Below are positions 1 to 7,829 of a stretch of DNA of 19,842 nucleotides, piece after piece. The position numbers were made by a program, and so were the translations under genes. The notes beneath the pieces were generated by a model. The model was not told the origin of the DNA. It saw only the letters and a program-made list of their open reading frames with translations, and ran no database searches. Location: the NCBI GenBank assembly GCA_019090405.1, contig JAHRVZ010000445.1, forward strand, positions 1-19,842, written 5' to 3'. Positions within the stretch are counted from its first letter, which is position 1. Every line of letters begins with the position of its first letter. The stretch is from Paracoccaceae bacterium. GTDB lineage: Bacteria; Pseudomonadota; Alphaproteobacteria; Rhodobacterales; Rhodobacteraceae.

Positions 1-447
1 ATCACCGTCGTCTGCGCGGTCGGCCTGTCGTGGTTCTTTAACAAGACCCGTCCGGGTTTGCGCATGACCGCGGTGGCCGAAGATCACGTGGTTGCATCAT
101 CCATGGGTATTTCGGTGAAAAACTCGATTGCTGCGGCGTGGATCATTGGTGCTGTGCTTTCGACCATTGGCGCGATTATCTTTCTCAGCGGTAAATCGCT
201 GACGTTTCTGGCCTCGGACATTGGCTTTGCCGCCCTGCCCGTGGCGCTGTTTGCCGGTCTGGAATCAATCGGCGGACTGGTTCTGGCCGGTGTCATCGTT
301 GGTGTCATTCAGGGCTTGGCGACGGCCTATCTTGATCCAATCATTGGCGGCTCTATCGGCACTGTCATGCCATTCATAATCATGCTGGGCATTCTGCTGA
401 TCCGCCCGACCGGCCTGTTCGGCTGGCGCACCATCGAGAGGGTATAA
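1..447 (+). CDS. livH: LIV-type ABC transporter permease, LivH family (5' end outside window)
   Basis: C-terminal 148 codons of an inner-membrane permease; the frame is open from base 1, so the start lies upstream. What is seen: a cytoplasmic loop reading FNKTRPGLRMTAVAED followed by SSMGI, the usual LivH coupling loop that contacts the ATPase, then hydrophobic helices, a glycine-rich segment (GLESIGGLVLAGVIVG) and the LivH-like end IRPTGLFG. The family forms a heterodimer with LivM and passes amino acids or other small carboxylates delivered by a periplasmic binding protein. The stop is three bases before the livM start, so the two are surely co-transcribed. The substrate need not be a branched-chain amino acid, because the operon goes on with acyl-CoA enzymes. 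Family assignment is firm; substrate is unknown. Confidence 0.93.
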   Translation: MTVVCAVGLSWFFNKTRPGLRMTAVAEDHVVASSMGISVKNSIAAAWIIGAVLSTIGAIIFLSGKSLTFLASDIGFAALPVALFAGLESIGGLVLAGVIVGVIQGLATAYLDPIIGGSIGTVMPFIIMLGILLIRPTGLFGWRTIERV

Positions 448-450
448 ACC

Positions 451-1503
451 ATGGATCCTTCGGGCGTCTTTTCCGTAAGCTATCGTCAGGATCGTAAACT
501 TGTGCGAACCAAATGGCAGGCGCTGTTCCTGCTGGGTTTCATGGCGTTGCTGTATCTGGCACCTTTCTATGCCAGCCCGCGCATCGTCGCGATTGGCAAC
601 ATCATGCTGATCAGCGCGGTCGTCGCGGTTGGCCTGCAAATCTGTACAGGCTACGCTGGACAGATCAATCTGGGACAGGCAGCATTCATGGGCGTCGGTG
701 CCTATACCGCCGGCCTGTTGGCGCAAAAATACCAGATGAGCTTTCTTCTGACGATCCCGCTTTCGGGTCTGTCTGCGGCCGCATTCGGGTTTCTGTTTGG
801 CCTGACAGCAGCGCGGATCAAAGGGTTCTATCTGGCGCTAACCACCATCGCTGCGCAGTTCATATTCCACTTTGCGGTGCTGAACCTGCCATCAAGCTGG
901 ATGGGCGGATCAAACGGCGTCACGGTCCCTGCAGCGACGCTGTTTGGGCTAAAGATATCGTCGACCAACGGGTTGTTCTATCTGAACCTGGTATTTGCCA
1001 CCATCATGATCGCCGGAGCCTTTGGCATCGTGCGCAGCCGCTTTGGCCGGGCCTTTGTTGCTGTGCGTGACGATGATGTGGCCGCTGGCATCATGGGTAT
1101 CAACGTCGCCCGCACCAAGGCCACGGCCTTTCTGATCGGCGCATTTTATGCTGGTGTTGGTGGCGCGCTGTGGGCCTATATGATCCGCTTTGTCGGGGTC
1201 GACCAATTCACCCTGTTCAATTCGATCTTCTTTATTGCCATGATCATTGTTGGCGGTATGGGCTCGATTACCGGAGCGTTGATCGGGGTGTTCATCATCC
1301 GCATGATCCAGGAGGTCATTGCCACCGTCGGACCCAACATCGCCGAGGCAGTACCGTTTCTGGGTGGCGACATCGTTTTCGCCAGCATGAACATGTTCTT
1401 GGGCGGGGTCATTGCAATGTTCATGATCCTTGAGCCTCGGGGGCTGATGCACCGCTGGAACATCATCAAATCATCATATCGCATTTGGCCATTCCCCTAC
1501 TAA
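451..1503 (+). CDS. livM: LIV-type ABC transporter permease, LivM family
   Basis: 350-residue inner-membrane permease, second half of the LivHM channel. About eight to ten hydrophobic segments are visible from residue 24 on. The family hallmark TGYAGQINLGQAAFMGVGAY lies at residues 66-85. The loop RSRFGRAFVAVRDDDVAAGIMGI (about 195-217, shown here only as landmark ends RSRFGR and GIMGI) is the segment that docks on the ATPase. The protein ends with an 'EPRGL' element typical of LivM and a short aromatic tail. The ATG follows the livH stop by three bases, so translation is probably coupled. Length is normal for compact LivM proteins. As with livH, transport of branched-chain amino acids is only the family default; context favours a carboxylic acid that is later activated to a CoA ester. 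Confidence 0.93.
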   Translation: MDPSGVFSVSYRQDRKLVRTKWQALFLLGFMALLYLAPFYASPRIVAIGNIMLISAVVAVGLQICTGYAGQINLGQAAFMGVGAYTAGLLAQKYQMSFLLTIPLSGLSAAAFGFLFGLTAARIKGFYLALTTIAAQFIFHFAVLNLPSSWMGGSNGVTVPAATLFGLKISSTNGLFYLNLVFATIMIAGAFGIVRSRFGRAFVAVRDDDVAAGIMGINVARTKATAFLIGAFYAGVGGALWAYMIRFVGVDQFTLFNSIFFIAMIIVGGMGSITGALIGVFIIRMIQEVIATVGPNIAEAVPFLGGDIVFASMNMFLGGVIAMFMILEPRGLMHRWNIIKSSYRIWPFPY

Positions 1504-1535
1504 ACCGGGATGGCCGTTAACCAGGGAGGAAGAAA

Positions 1536-2774
1536 ATGAAATTCTTGTCAAAAATGTCAATCCGCACGCTTGCGGTGGCCGGGGCCGTTGCGGTTCTGTC
1601 CCATGCGCCTATGCGGGCGCAGGCCGAAGAAACCTATAATCTGGCGATGCTGTCGGATTTTTCGGGACCATACGCCGATATCATGCCAATTCTGGCTGGT
1701 GGCCGCGAGGCCGTTGTCGACTGGTGGAACGCCACCCGCGGCAAGGAACTGGGCGTGGTGCTGAACTATAAGAACTTTGAAACCCGCTATGATGCAGCAC
1801 AGGTTGCCAGCCTCTGGCCTGGCATCAAATCCGAACTGAACCCAATCGCCGTTATGGGCCTGGGTGGTCCGGACGTTGCCGCATTGGGTGAACGCCTGCC
1901 CGAAGACAAGATCCCGATGTTCATGGCAACTGCCGGATACGGTTTCTCCTGGAAAGAAGATTCCTGGATTTTCAACCCAAGGCCAACCTATTCGCACGAA
2001 AGTGCCGGTTTCCTGAGCCATCTGCGTCAAAAACTGGGCAAGGACGAGCCGGTCAAAGTGGTCATCATGGCCTCTGAGGCATCGCCCGCCTATGTCGACA
2101 TGGCGCATGGACTTGAGAAATATGCCAAGGAAAACCCCGAGATGGTCGAGATCGTCGAAACCATCTACACCGAGGTTCAACCGACCGACCTGACCGCCCA
2201 GATGCGCCGTGTTGCACGCGCCGGGGCCGATGCGGTGATCATCCAGACCAACACGTCGATTGTTGTGGCGGTTAAGCGGGCTTTGCAGGCAAATGGTGCC
2301 GACATCCCGATCATGATGAGTTCGCACAATGGTCTGCCAGCGTCTGGCAAGGCTGCGGGTGGTATTGATCAGCTTGAGGGTGATTATGAATCCTACGGCA
2401 TGGCAATCGCGGTTGAAGGCGATACAGAGCCTTATGCGTTTTACCAGCTGCTGGCCAAGGACTATGATCTGAAAGCACCGTGGAACGTGGTTACGGCCAT
2501 GGGTATGGCACAGGGTTCCTATGTTGTTGCCGTCATCGAACACGCGATCGAGGCCAATGGTGCCGAAGGTCTGACCGGCGAAAAAATCCGCGAAGCACTG
2601 TTCATGGCGCCGATCACCACCGAAGAGACCCACGGTATGCTGCCGACTTTGCAATTCACCCCAGAGGCACCTTTCCCCCTTGAGGGTCTGAAGGTGAATG
2701 TGGGCCAGGTTGTCGATGGCAAAATCGTAATCGACGCCACCAATGTAGACGCTCCTGTCGTCAACAAGTGGTAA
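1536..2774 (+). CDS. ABC transporter periplasmic substrate-binding protein (LIV-type, type-1 fold)
   Basis: 412-residue secreted receptor that captures the substrate and hands it to LivHM. The N-terminus is a Sec signal peptide: basic MKFLSKMSIR, a hydrophobic core, and a likely cleavage site AQA|EE after residue 30. The mature protein begins YNLAMLSDFSGPYAD, the beta-strand and ligand loop expected at the start of LivJ/LivK-like proteins, and continues with the AVMGLGGPDVAAL and GADAVIIQTN segments of the two-lobed periplasmic-binding fold. A strong Shine-Dalgarno (AGGGAGGA, 1523-1530) stands six bases before the ATG, the best ribosome site in this operon, fitting the excess of receptor over channel that such systems need. 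A 9-bp hairpin follows the stop. It is longer than E. coli LivK and belongs to the set of LIV receptors found beside acyl-CoA genes; ligand unknown. Confidence 0.92.
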   Translation: MKFLSKMSIRTLAVAGAVAVLSHAPMRAQAEETYNLAMLSDFSGPYADIMPILAGGREAVVDWWNATRGKELGVVLNYKNFETRYDAAQVASLWPGIKSELNPIAVMGLGGPDVAALGERLPEDKIPMFMATAGYGFSWKEDSWIFNPRPTYSHESAGFLSHLRQKLGKDEPVKVVIMASEASPAYVDMAHGLEKYAKENPEMVEIVETIYTEVQPTDLTAQMRRVARAGADAVIIQTNTSIVVAVKRALQANGADIPIMMSSHNGLPASGKAAGGIDQLEGDYESYGMAIAVEGDTEPYAFYQLLAKDYDLKAPWNVVTAMGMAQGSYVVAVIEHAIEANGAEGLTGEKIREALFMAPITTEETHGMLPTLQFTPEAPFPLEGLKVNVGQVVDGKIVIDATNVDAPVVNKW

Positions 2775-2782
2775 AATCCTTT

Positions 2783-2809
2783 CGGGTGCCGTCCTGGCGG
2801 CGGCACCCG
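2783..2809 (+). other. Intercistronic stem-loop after the binding-protein gene
   Basis: Perfect 9-bp inverted repeat CGGGTGCCG (2783-2791) and CGGCACCCG (2801-2809) with a 9-base loop, 9 bases after the binding-protein stop and 44 bases before livF. There is no T-run after it, so it is not a standard terminator. In many binding-protein operons such a hairpin protects the upstream mRNA from 3' decay and raises receptor output over the ATPase; that role is inferred here. Confidence 0.6.
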
Positions 2810-2853
2810 TTCCATTCAAATTTACTGCCCCCCGAACACAAGGCTGACACGCG

Positions 2854-3645
2854 ATGCTGGAACTGAACAATGTCGAAGCGACTTATTCCGACGTGATCCT
2901 GGCGCTCAAGGGCGTTTCCATTACCGTCGAACAAGGCCAGTGCGTTGCACTTCTTGGGGCCAATGGTGCCGGCAAAAGCACCACGCTGAAATCAATCTCT
3001 GGCACGATCCACTCAGAAGACGGGGCTGTCACGGGCGGTTCGGTCACACTGGACGGCCAGCCGATAACCAACATGGAAACCTCAGAAGTTGTCCGTTGCG
3101 GGCTGATCCACGTCATGGAGGGGCGCCGCGTGCTGCGCCATATGACAGTGGAACAGAATCTGGTCGTTGGCGGGCATATGGTCCGCAACGGCAACGAGAT
3201 GCAAAAGCGACTTGAACACGTCTATTCCTTAATGCCTCGCCTCAAAGACCTGAGCGAACGGACCGCGGGCTTTCTGTCGGGCGGCGAACAACAACTGCTG
3301 CTGATTGGCCGCGCGGTCATGGCCGCCCCCAAGTTGATTATCATCGACGAACCGTCGCTTGGGTTGGCTCCGCTGATGATCAAGGACGTGTTTGACGTGC
3401 TGCAACGACTAAAAGACGAAGGCACCACCTTTCTGCTGGTCGAACAGAACAGCGCCGCCGCCTTTGGCATCGCCGATTACGCCTATGTCATGGAAAACGG
3501 ACGCATCGTTCTTGACGGCCCCGCCGACAAGATGGCCCAGAACGAAGACGTTAAAGAATTCTACCTTGGAATAACCTCTGAGGGAGATCGCAAAAGTTAT
3601 CGCGACGTAAAACACTACCGGCGGCGCAAACGCTGGCTGGGATAA
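2854..3645 (+). CDS. livF: LIV-type ABC transporter ATP-binding protein, LivF family, with basic C-terminal tail
   Basis: 263-residue cytoplasmic ATPase that powers the LivHM channel. Walker A GANGAGKST is at residues 35-43, the signature LSGGE at 141-145, Walker B LIIIDE at 161-166 followed by PSLGLAP, and the switch segment reads LLVEQNS (195-200). 'EGRRV' at 89-93 is the LivF-type Q-loop region. E. coli LivF has about 237 residues; this protein carries roughly 25 extra ones ending in the very basic SYRDVKHYRRRKRWLG (248-263). I recall similar tails in LIV ATPases encoded beside acyl-CoA genes, but cannot check this. The partner ATPase LivG is absent from the window; it probably lies upstream of livH, otherwise this protein would work as a homodimer. 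The SDR gene starts 15 bases downstream. Confidence 0.94.
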   Translation: MLELNNVEATYSDVILALKGVSITVEQGQCVALLGANGAGKSTTLKSISGTIHSEDGAVTGGSVTLDGQPITNMETSEVVRCGLIHVMEGRRVLRHMTVEQNLVVGGHMVRNGNEMQKRLEHVYSLMPRLKDLSERTAGFLSGGEQQLLLIGRAVMAAPKLIIIDEPSLGLAPLMIKDVFDVLQRLKDEGTTFLLVEQNSAAAFGIADYAYVMENGRIVLDGPADKMAQNEDVKEFYLGITSEGDRKSYRDVKHYRRRKRWLG

Positions 3646-3660
3646 AGAGGAAGATACGAA

Positions 3661-4449
3661 ATGGACTCAATTCTTGATATCAAAGGGCGCATTGCAGTCG
3701 TCACCGGCGCAGGCCAAGGTGTTGGCCGTCAGGTTGCGCTGTATCTAGCCGAATACGGGGCTGGTGGTATCGTCATCAACGACTTTCACCTTGATCGCGC
3801 CGAAGCCGTCGCCAAAGAGGTCGAGGCACTGGGTGTTAAGGCGCTTCCGCTGGCGTTTGACGTATCCGACTATGACGCGGTTGGCGCGGCTTTCGACACG
3901 GTACGCGAGACGTTTGGCAGCATTGATATATTGGTCAACAACGCAGGCAATGCCGGCCCGACATCCGGGCTGGACGATCTGGTGCCGTTCTGGGATTCTG
4001 ACCCGTCGGAATGGAAACGCTGGATGGCGACGAACTTTGACGGCGTGCTGAACTGCACACGCCACGCCATGTCAGGCATGGCCAAGTCGGGTTATGGCCG
4101 CATCGTCACGGTAATCTCGGACGCGGGTCGCGTTGGAGAGCCGCATCTGGCGGTCTATTCAGGTGCCAAGGCCGGAGCCGCAGGTTTCATGCGCGCCATT
4201 GCCAAGGCCGGCGGTCGGTTGGGCATCAACGCCAATTGTGTCGCGCTTGGTGGTACCCGCACTCCTGCGGTCGCCGATCTTATTCCAGATGCCGCGACCG
4301 AGAAAAAGGCGTTGTCTGCCTATGTCATTCGACGTCTGGGCGAACCCGAAGACCCGGCAGGCTTGATCCTGTTCCTTTGTTCGGATGCCGCGGCCTGGAT
4401 CACCGGTCAGACCTACCCGGTAAATGGCGGCTATTCTTTCAACACATGA
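3661..4449 (+). CDS. SDR-family oxidoreductase, probably NAD-dependent 3-hydroxyacyl-CoA dehydrogenase-like
   Basis: 262-residue classical short-chain dehydrogenase. The nucleotide-binding motif TGAGQGVG is at residues 15-22, NNAG at 93-96, and the catalytic set is N125, S153, Y166 and K170 (YSGAK). An Asp (D41, in VINDFH) ends the second beta-strand; in this family an acidic residue there favours NAD over NADP. The end PVNGGYSF is typical. SD AGAGGAAG (3646-3653) stands seven bases before the ATG. In a cluster with a crotonase, thiolase and acyl-CoA dehydrogenase, the most economical role is oxidation of a 3-hydroxyacyl-CoA to the 3-oxo form, the step otherwise done by FadB/HBD-type enzymes, which are absent here. 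An alcohol dehydrogenase acting on a ring hydroxyl is the main alternative. Confidence 0.88.
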   Translation: MDSILDIKGRIAVVTGAGQGVGRQVALYLAEYGAGGIVINDFHLDRAEAVAKEVEALGVKALPLAFDVSDYDAVGAAFDTVRETFGSIDILVNNAGNAGPTSGLDDLVPFWDSDPSEWKRWMATNFDGVLNCTRHAMSGMAKSGYGRIVTVISDAGRVGEPHLAVYSGAKAGAAGFMRAIAKAGGRLGINANCVALGGTRTPAVADLIPDAATEKKALSAYVIRRLGEPEDPAGLILFLCSDAAAWITGQTYPVNGGYSFNT

Positions 4450-4459
4450 CGGGACCGCG

Positions 4460-4483
4460 TGTGCCGGGCTTTGCCCCGGCACA
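4460..4483 (+). other. Intercistronic stem-loop between SDR and crotonase genes
   Basis: Perfect 9-bp inverted repeat TGTGCCGGG (4460-4468) and CCCGGCACA (4475-4483) with a 6-base loop. It begins 10 bases after the SDR stop and ends 26 bases before the crotonase GTG. The bases after it (TCTTCCCCT) are pyrimidine-rich but not a T-run, so a weak or regulated terminator or an mRNA processing/stability element are both possible. Confidence 0.55.
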
Positions 4484-4509
4484 TCTTCCCCTAATAACAG
4501 GAGCTTACC

Positions 4510-5298
4510 GTGTCAGACACATTCAAGAACATTTCCGTCGAGCGGGTCGCACAGACCGAATGGATCACGCTGCAACGCACCAAACAGCTTAATTCTCTTT
4601 CGATGGCGCTGTTGACCGAGATGAAAACCGCTGTCACCGCCGCGATAGCCGATGATGGTGTACGTGCCATTGCCATTACCGGATCAGGACGGGCGTTTTG
4701 CGCCGGGGCTGACCTGAAAGAAGTGGCCAATGCAGACCAGACACCAGGTGAAAAGGACATGCTGGAATGCGTCGATGGGGTCTTTGAACTGCTGCGCAAC
4801 GGACCAAAACCAGTGATTGCTGTGGTCAATGGGATAACTCTGGCGGGTGGTTTGGAACTGGTGATGGCCTGTGATCTGGTGTTCGCCGCCGAAAGCGCTC
4901 AGATGGGCGATGCCCATTCCAATTTCGGCGTCTTTCCCGGTGCCGGCGGCGCGGCTGTGCTGCCCAAACGGATCGGGCTGAACCGGGCGAAATATCTGCT
5001 GTTCTCGGGCGACAATGTCTCGGCGCAGGAAATGATGGAATTCGGTCTGGTCAACAAAGTCGTTCCGGACGATGAATTGCGCCAGGCCGTTCAGGACTTC
5101 ACTGACAAATTGTCGGACAAAAGCCCCGCCGTGTTGCGCCGGATGAAATCTGTGGCCAACCGGTCTATGGACATCGACCAGAAATCCGCACTGTCCGAAG
5201 AACTTTTGAACCTGCGCGAGCATCTGCGGTCGTGGGATCTGCACGAAGGTCTGACGGCCTTTGTCGAAAAACGCAAACCAAAATTCAGGGGCTATTAA
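4510..5298 (+). CDS. Enoyl-CoA hydratase/isomerase (crotonase family) with E116 and His at second acid position
   Basis: 262-residue crotonase-fold enzyme. The start is GTG, preceded by AGGAG (4499-4503), six bases upstream. The oxyanion-hole/CoA segment FCAGADLKE is at residues 63-71 and GGLEL at 113-117. In rat enoyl-CoA hydratase two glutamates (E144, E164) add water across the double bond. By ungapped alignment the first is kept (E116) but the second is His136 in DAHSNFGVFPGAGG. Known crotonases with a DxHxxxG motif also keep only one acid, so this is probably a distinct subgroup rather than a dead enzyme; hydration with one acid, isomerisation, or hydrolysis are all open. It lies between the SDR and thiolase genes, which fits the hydratase step of a beta-oxidation-like route. 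Confidence 0.88.
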   Translation: MSDTFKNISVERVAQTEWITLQRTKQLNSLSMALLTEMKTAVTAAIADDGVRAIAITGSGRAFCAGADLKEVANADQTPGEKDMLECVDGVFELLRNGPKPVIAVVNGITLAGGLELVMACDLVFAAESAQMGDAHSNFGVFPGAGGAAVLPKRIGLNRAKYLLFSGDNVSAQEMMEFGLVNKVVPDDELRQAVQDFTDKLSDKSPAVLRRMKSVANRSMDIDQKSALSEELLNLREHLRSWDLHEGLTAFVEKRKPKFRGY

Positions 5299-5317
5299 GG
5301 CCCGAAAGGACTAAACC

Positions 5318-6553
5318 ATGGATATCTATGTGGTTGGTGTCGGCATGACACCGTTTGGAAAATTCCGCGAAAAGACCATCAAGGACATGACTGGCGAAGC
5401 CGTGACCGCCGCGTTGAAAGACGCCGGACTTAAGGCCGATGCAATCGAGGGCGCGTTCTTTTCCAACGCGGTTCAGGGCCACATGGAAGGCCAGCACATG
5501 ATCCGCGGCGAAATCGCGCTGCGCGAAATGGGCATTCAAAGCATTCCGGTCGTTAATGTCGAAAACGCCTGTGCCAGCGCCAGCACCGGGTTCAAGCTGG
5601 CGGTGGATTTCCTCAAGGCGGGCAATGGCGATGTCTGCCTGGCCGTTGGTACGGAAAAGATGTTCTCGGATGACCGAAAACTGATGTTCAGCGCCTTTGA
5701 CAGTGGCTGGGATGTTAGCGCAAGCGACGGCGTTGCCGAGCAGTTGGCGCGTCTGGGTGACGGGGTCGAAGTGCCGGAAGGCTCGACATCGGACAAACCC
5801 TATAGCGTGTTCATGGATGTCTATGCCGGGTTCGCCCGCCTGCACATGAAGACTTTTGGCACGACAATGGAACAATTCGCCGCCGTTTCGGCCAAGAACC
5901 ACGGTCATTCGGCGCATAACCCCCTGGCGCAATACCGCAACGCCATGAGCATCGAAGAAGTGATGCACGCACCGGCCATCACCTATCCGCTGACCCTGCC
6001 GATGTGCGCACCAATCTCGGATGGTTCGGCGGCGGCAATCCTGTGTACAGCCGAGGGGCTAAAGCGCTTTGGGCTAGATGCGACCCGTGCCATCAAAGTC
6101 AAGGCGGCGGTGCTGCAATCGGGCATGGATCGCGCGCCCGAGGACTATAAAAACCACCTGACGCGGCTTGCTTCGCTCAAGGCATATGAAATCGCCGGAC
6201 TTGGACCACAAGACATATCGCTTGCCGAGGTGCATGATGCCACCGCCGTGGGCGAGGTGATCCAGATTGAAAACCTTGGTCTGTTCGAATTCGGCGATGG
6301 TGGCCCCGCATCTTTGCGCGGCGACACGACCATTGGCGGCAAGGTTCCGGTCAACCCGTCAGGCGGGCTGGAATCCAAAGGCCACCCCGTGGGTGCCACC
6401 GGCATTGGTCAGATATTTGAACTGGTCACGCAACTGCGCGGCGAGGCAGGCGCGCGTCAGGTTGAAGGTGCCACAAACGCAATCGCCGAAAACGGCGGCG
6501 GGCTGCACGGCGTCGAAGAAGCCGCCGCCTGTATTACCATTCTTGGCCGCTAA
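5318..6553 (+). CDS. Thiolase family protein, SCP-x/lipid-transfer-like type
   Basis: 411-residue thiolase-fold enzyme expected to cleave a 3-oxoacyl-CoA with CoA. The nucleophile is C85 in VENACASAST; the mid motif is EVHDATA with H306 in place of the NEAFA of classical thiolases, and SKGHPVGATG gives H356. The C-terminal CxG motif that supplies the second cysteine in FadA/AtoB enzymes is replaced by ENGGG (391-395). This pattern and the opening VVGVGMTPFGKF place it with SCP-2/SCP-x-type thiolases, some of which act on 2-methyl-branched or steroid side-chain CoA esters, and some relatives of which are retro-aldolases needing a DUF35 partner. No DUF35 gene is seen here and C85 is present, so thiolysis is favoured. 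SD AAAGGA is just upstream of the ATG. Confidence 0.87.
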   Translation: MDIYVVGVGMTPFGKFREKTIKDMTGEAVTAALKDAGLKADAIEGAFFSNAVQGHMEGQHMIRGEIALREMGIQSIPVVNVENACASASTGFKLAVDFLKAGNGDVCLAVGTEKMFSDDRKLMFSAFDSGWDVSASDGVAEQLARLGDGVEVPEGSTSDKPYSVFMDVYAGFARLHMKTFGTTMEQFAAVSAKNHGHSAHNPLAQYRNAMSIEEVMHAPAITYPLTLPMCAPISDGSAAAILCTAEGLKRFGLDATRAIKVKAAVLQSGMDRAPEDYKNHLTRLASLKAYEIAGLGPQDISLAEVHDATAVGEVIQIENLGLFEFGDGGPASLRGDTTIGGKVPVNPSGGLESKGHPVGATGIGQIFELVTQLRGEAGARQVEGATNAIAENGGGLHGVEEAAACITILGR

Positions 6554-6574
6554 GCCAATCAAAGGAACAATACT

Positions 6575-7756
6575 ATGCAAGACGTAATGATGGCCGCACA
6601 GGCGATTTACACCGAAGAACAACGCATGCTGCTGGACAATTTCCGCCGCATGGCCGACGCGGAATTTGCCCCGCTGGTTGATAAATACGAAAACCTGGGC
6701 CACCCGCCCGATGCCGACACGCTGAAGGCGCTGTTTGTTAAATGCGAAGAATTCGGCCTGATCAGCGGGTTGGTGCCCGAGGCCGATGGCGGTCTTGAAA
6801 TGAACCGCATGACCTATGGCATCCTCTACGAAGAACTGGCCCGTATCTGGCCGGATCTGGCAATTGCCGTGCTGATTCAAGGGCATGCGGCGTTGTCGCT
6901 TAGCATGCTGGCCTCGCCCGCGCAGAAAAAGGTCTATCTTGAACCCTTGATGCGCGGCGAACGGATCGGCTGTACCTGCATCTCGGAACCCGAAGTCGGA
7001 TCGAACGTGGTCGAGGTCAAGTGCCGCGCCGAACGCAAGGGCGACAAGATCATAGTCACCGGCCAGAAGCTGTGGATTTCCAACGCCGCACAATCGGATT
7101 TTGCCGTGGTTGTGACCAATCTGGACGACGGGATTTCCATGGTCATCGTTGATCGCGTAGACGTGGATGGCAAAGACAAATACCAGGTCCGCGAGTTGCG
7201 CAAAATGGGGCTGGTTGGGGCTTCGACCTGCGAAGTGTTCTTTGAGGGCGCCGAAACCACCACCGATCACGTGCTGGGCAAAAGCGGTGGCGGTCTGTTC
7301 CAGACGCTGAAACTGTTTGAAAGCGCGCGGGTTTTTGTTGGATTGACCAGCATCGGCATCGGACAGGCGGCTCTGGAAACCGCCGTTCTATACGCCGGAC
7401 AGCGCAGCCAGCATGGCAAACTGATCGGTGGTCATCAGCTTATTCAGGGTTATCTGGCCGATATGGCGACGCAACTGGATGCAGCACGCCTGCTGTGCCA
7501 GCGCGGTCTGCAACTGCTGGATCTTGGAGTGCGTTGTGATACGCAAACTTCGATGGCGAAATGGTATGCGACTGAGGCGGCTGTGGAAATTGCTGGCAAG
7601 GCCGTGCAGATTCATGGCGGCAACGGCATAACCAAGGAATTTACCGCTGAGCGGCATTTCCGCAATGCCAAGATCATGCCGATCCCCGATGGGACCACCG
7701 AAATCCAGAAACTGGTCATTGGCCGTAACCTGACAGGCATACCAGCCTTTAGCTGA
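6575..7756 (+). CDS. Acyl-CoA dehydrogenase with Asp at the usual catalytic-Glu position
   Basis: 393-residue flavoprotein of the acyl-CoA dehydrogenase family, which introduces a 2,3 double bond and passes electrons to ETF. Seen: N-terminal helical domain starting YTEEQRMLLDNF, the FAD/substrate strand motif CISEPEVGSN (134-144), GQKLWISNAAQSDFAVV, and the C-terminal QIHGGNGITKEF (345-356). The family base in the MCAD-type position (IYEGT) is here Asp372 (IPDGTTEIQKL). The alternative base position used by isovaleryl- and long-chain enzymes (residue before the conserved Arg) is Ala251. So catalysis, if normal, would rely on an Asp. SD AAAGGA precedes the first ATG by eight bases; ATGs at 6587 and 6590 are possible but have poorer spacing. 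It follows the thiolase gene by 21 bases in the same operon. Confidence 0.92.
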   Translation: MQDVMMAAQAIYTEEQRMLLDNFRRMADAEFAPLVDKYENLGHPPDADTLKALFVKCEEFGLISGLVPEADGGLEMNRMTYGILYEELARIWPDLAIAVLIQGHAALSLSMLASPAQKKVYLEPLMRGERIGCTCISEPEVGSNVVEVKCRAERKGDKIIVTGQKLWISNAAQSDFAVVVTNLDDGISMVIVDRVDVDGKDKYQVRELRKMGLVGASTCEVFFEGAETTTDHVLGKSGGGLFQTLKLFESARVFVGLTSIGIGQAALETAVLYAGQRSQHGKLIGGHQLIQGYLADMATQLDAARLLCQRGLQLLDLGVRCDTQTSMAKWYATEAAVEIAGKAVQIHGGNGITKEFTAERHFRNAKIMPIPDGTTEIQKLVIGRNLTGIPAFS

Positions 7757-7780
7757 CGACAATGACCACCTGGAACAAAA

Positions 7781-7829
7781 AATGCATCCCATCGGCCCCG
7801 AGTTTCTGACCGGTTCGATGGGGTGCATT
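7781..7829 (+). other. Long intercistronic inverted repeat before the racemase-like gene
   Basis: In the 115-base gap after the acyl-CoA dehydrogenase gene, AATGCATCCCATCG (7781-7794) faces CGATGGGGTGCATT (7816-7829): 14 paired positions, one of them a G-U wobble. A T-run (GTTTTTTTGG, 7845-7854) follows 15 bases later, too far for a textbook terminator. It may terminate part of the transcripts, protect the upstream mRNA, or be an operator for a regulator not in the window. It is the largest gap in this operon. Confidence 0.55.

Noticed and set aside
1557..2870. 437-codon open frame antisense to the binding-protein gene
   Set aside because: It lies opposite a protein with signal peptide, ribosome site and family motifs; the translation is rich in His, Arg, Cys and Gly, with no family resemblance, as expected of an antisense frame in G+C-rich coding DNA.
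5285..5968. 227-codon frame antisense to the thiolase
   Set aside because: The thiolase frame carries the C85 and other motifs; the antisense product is low in hydrophobic pattern and unrecognisable.
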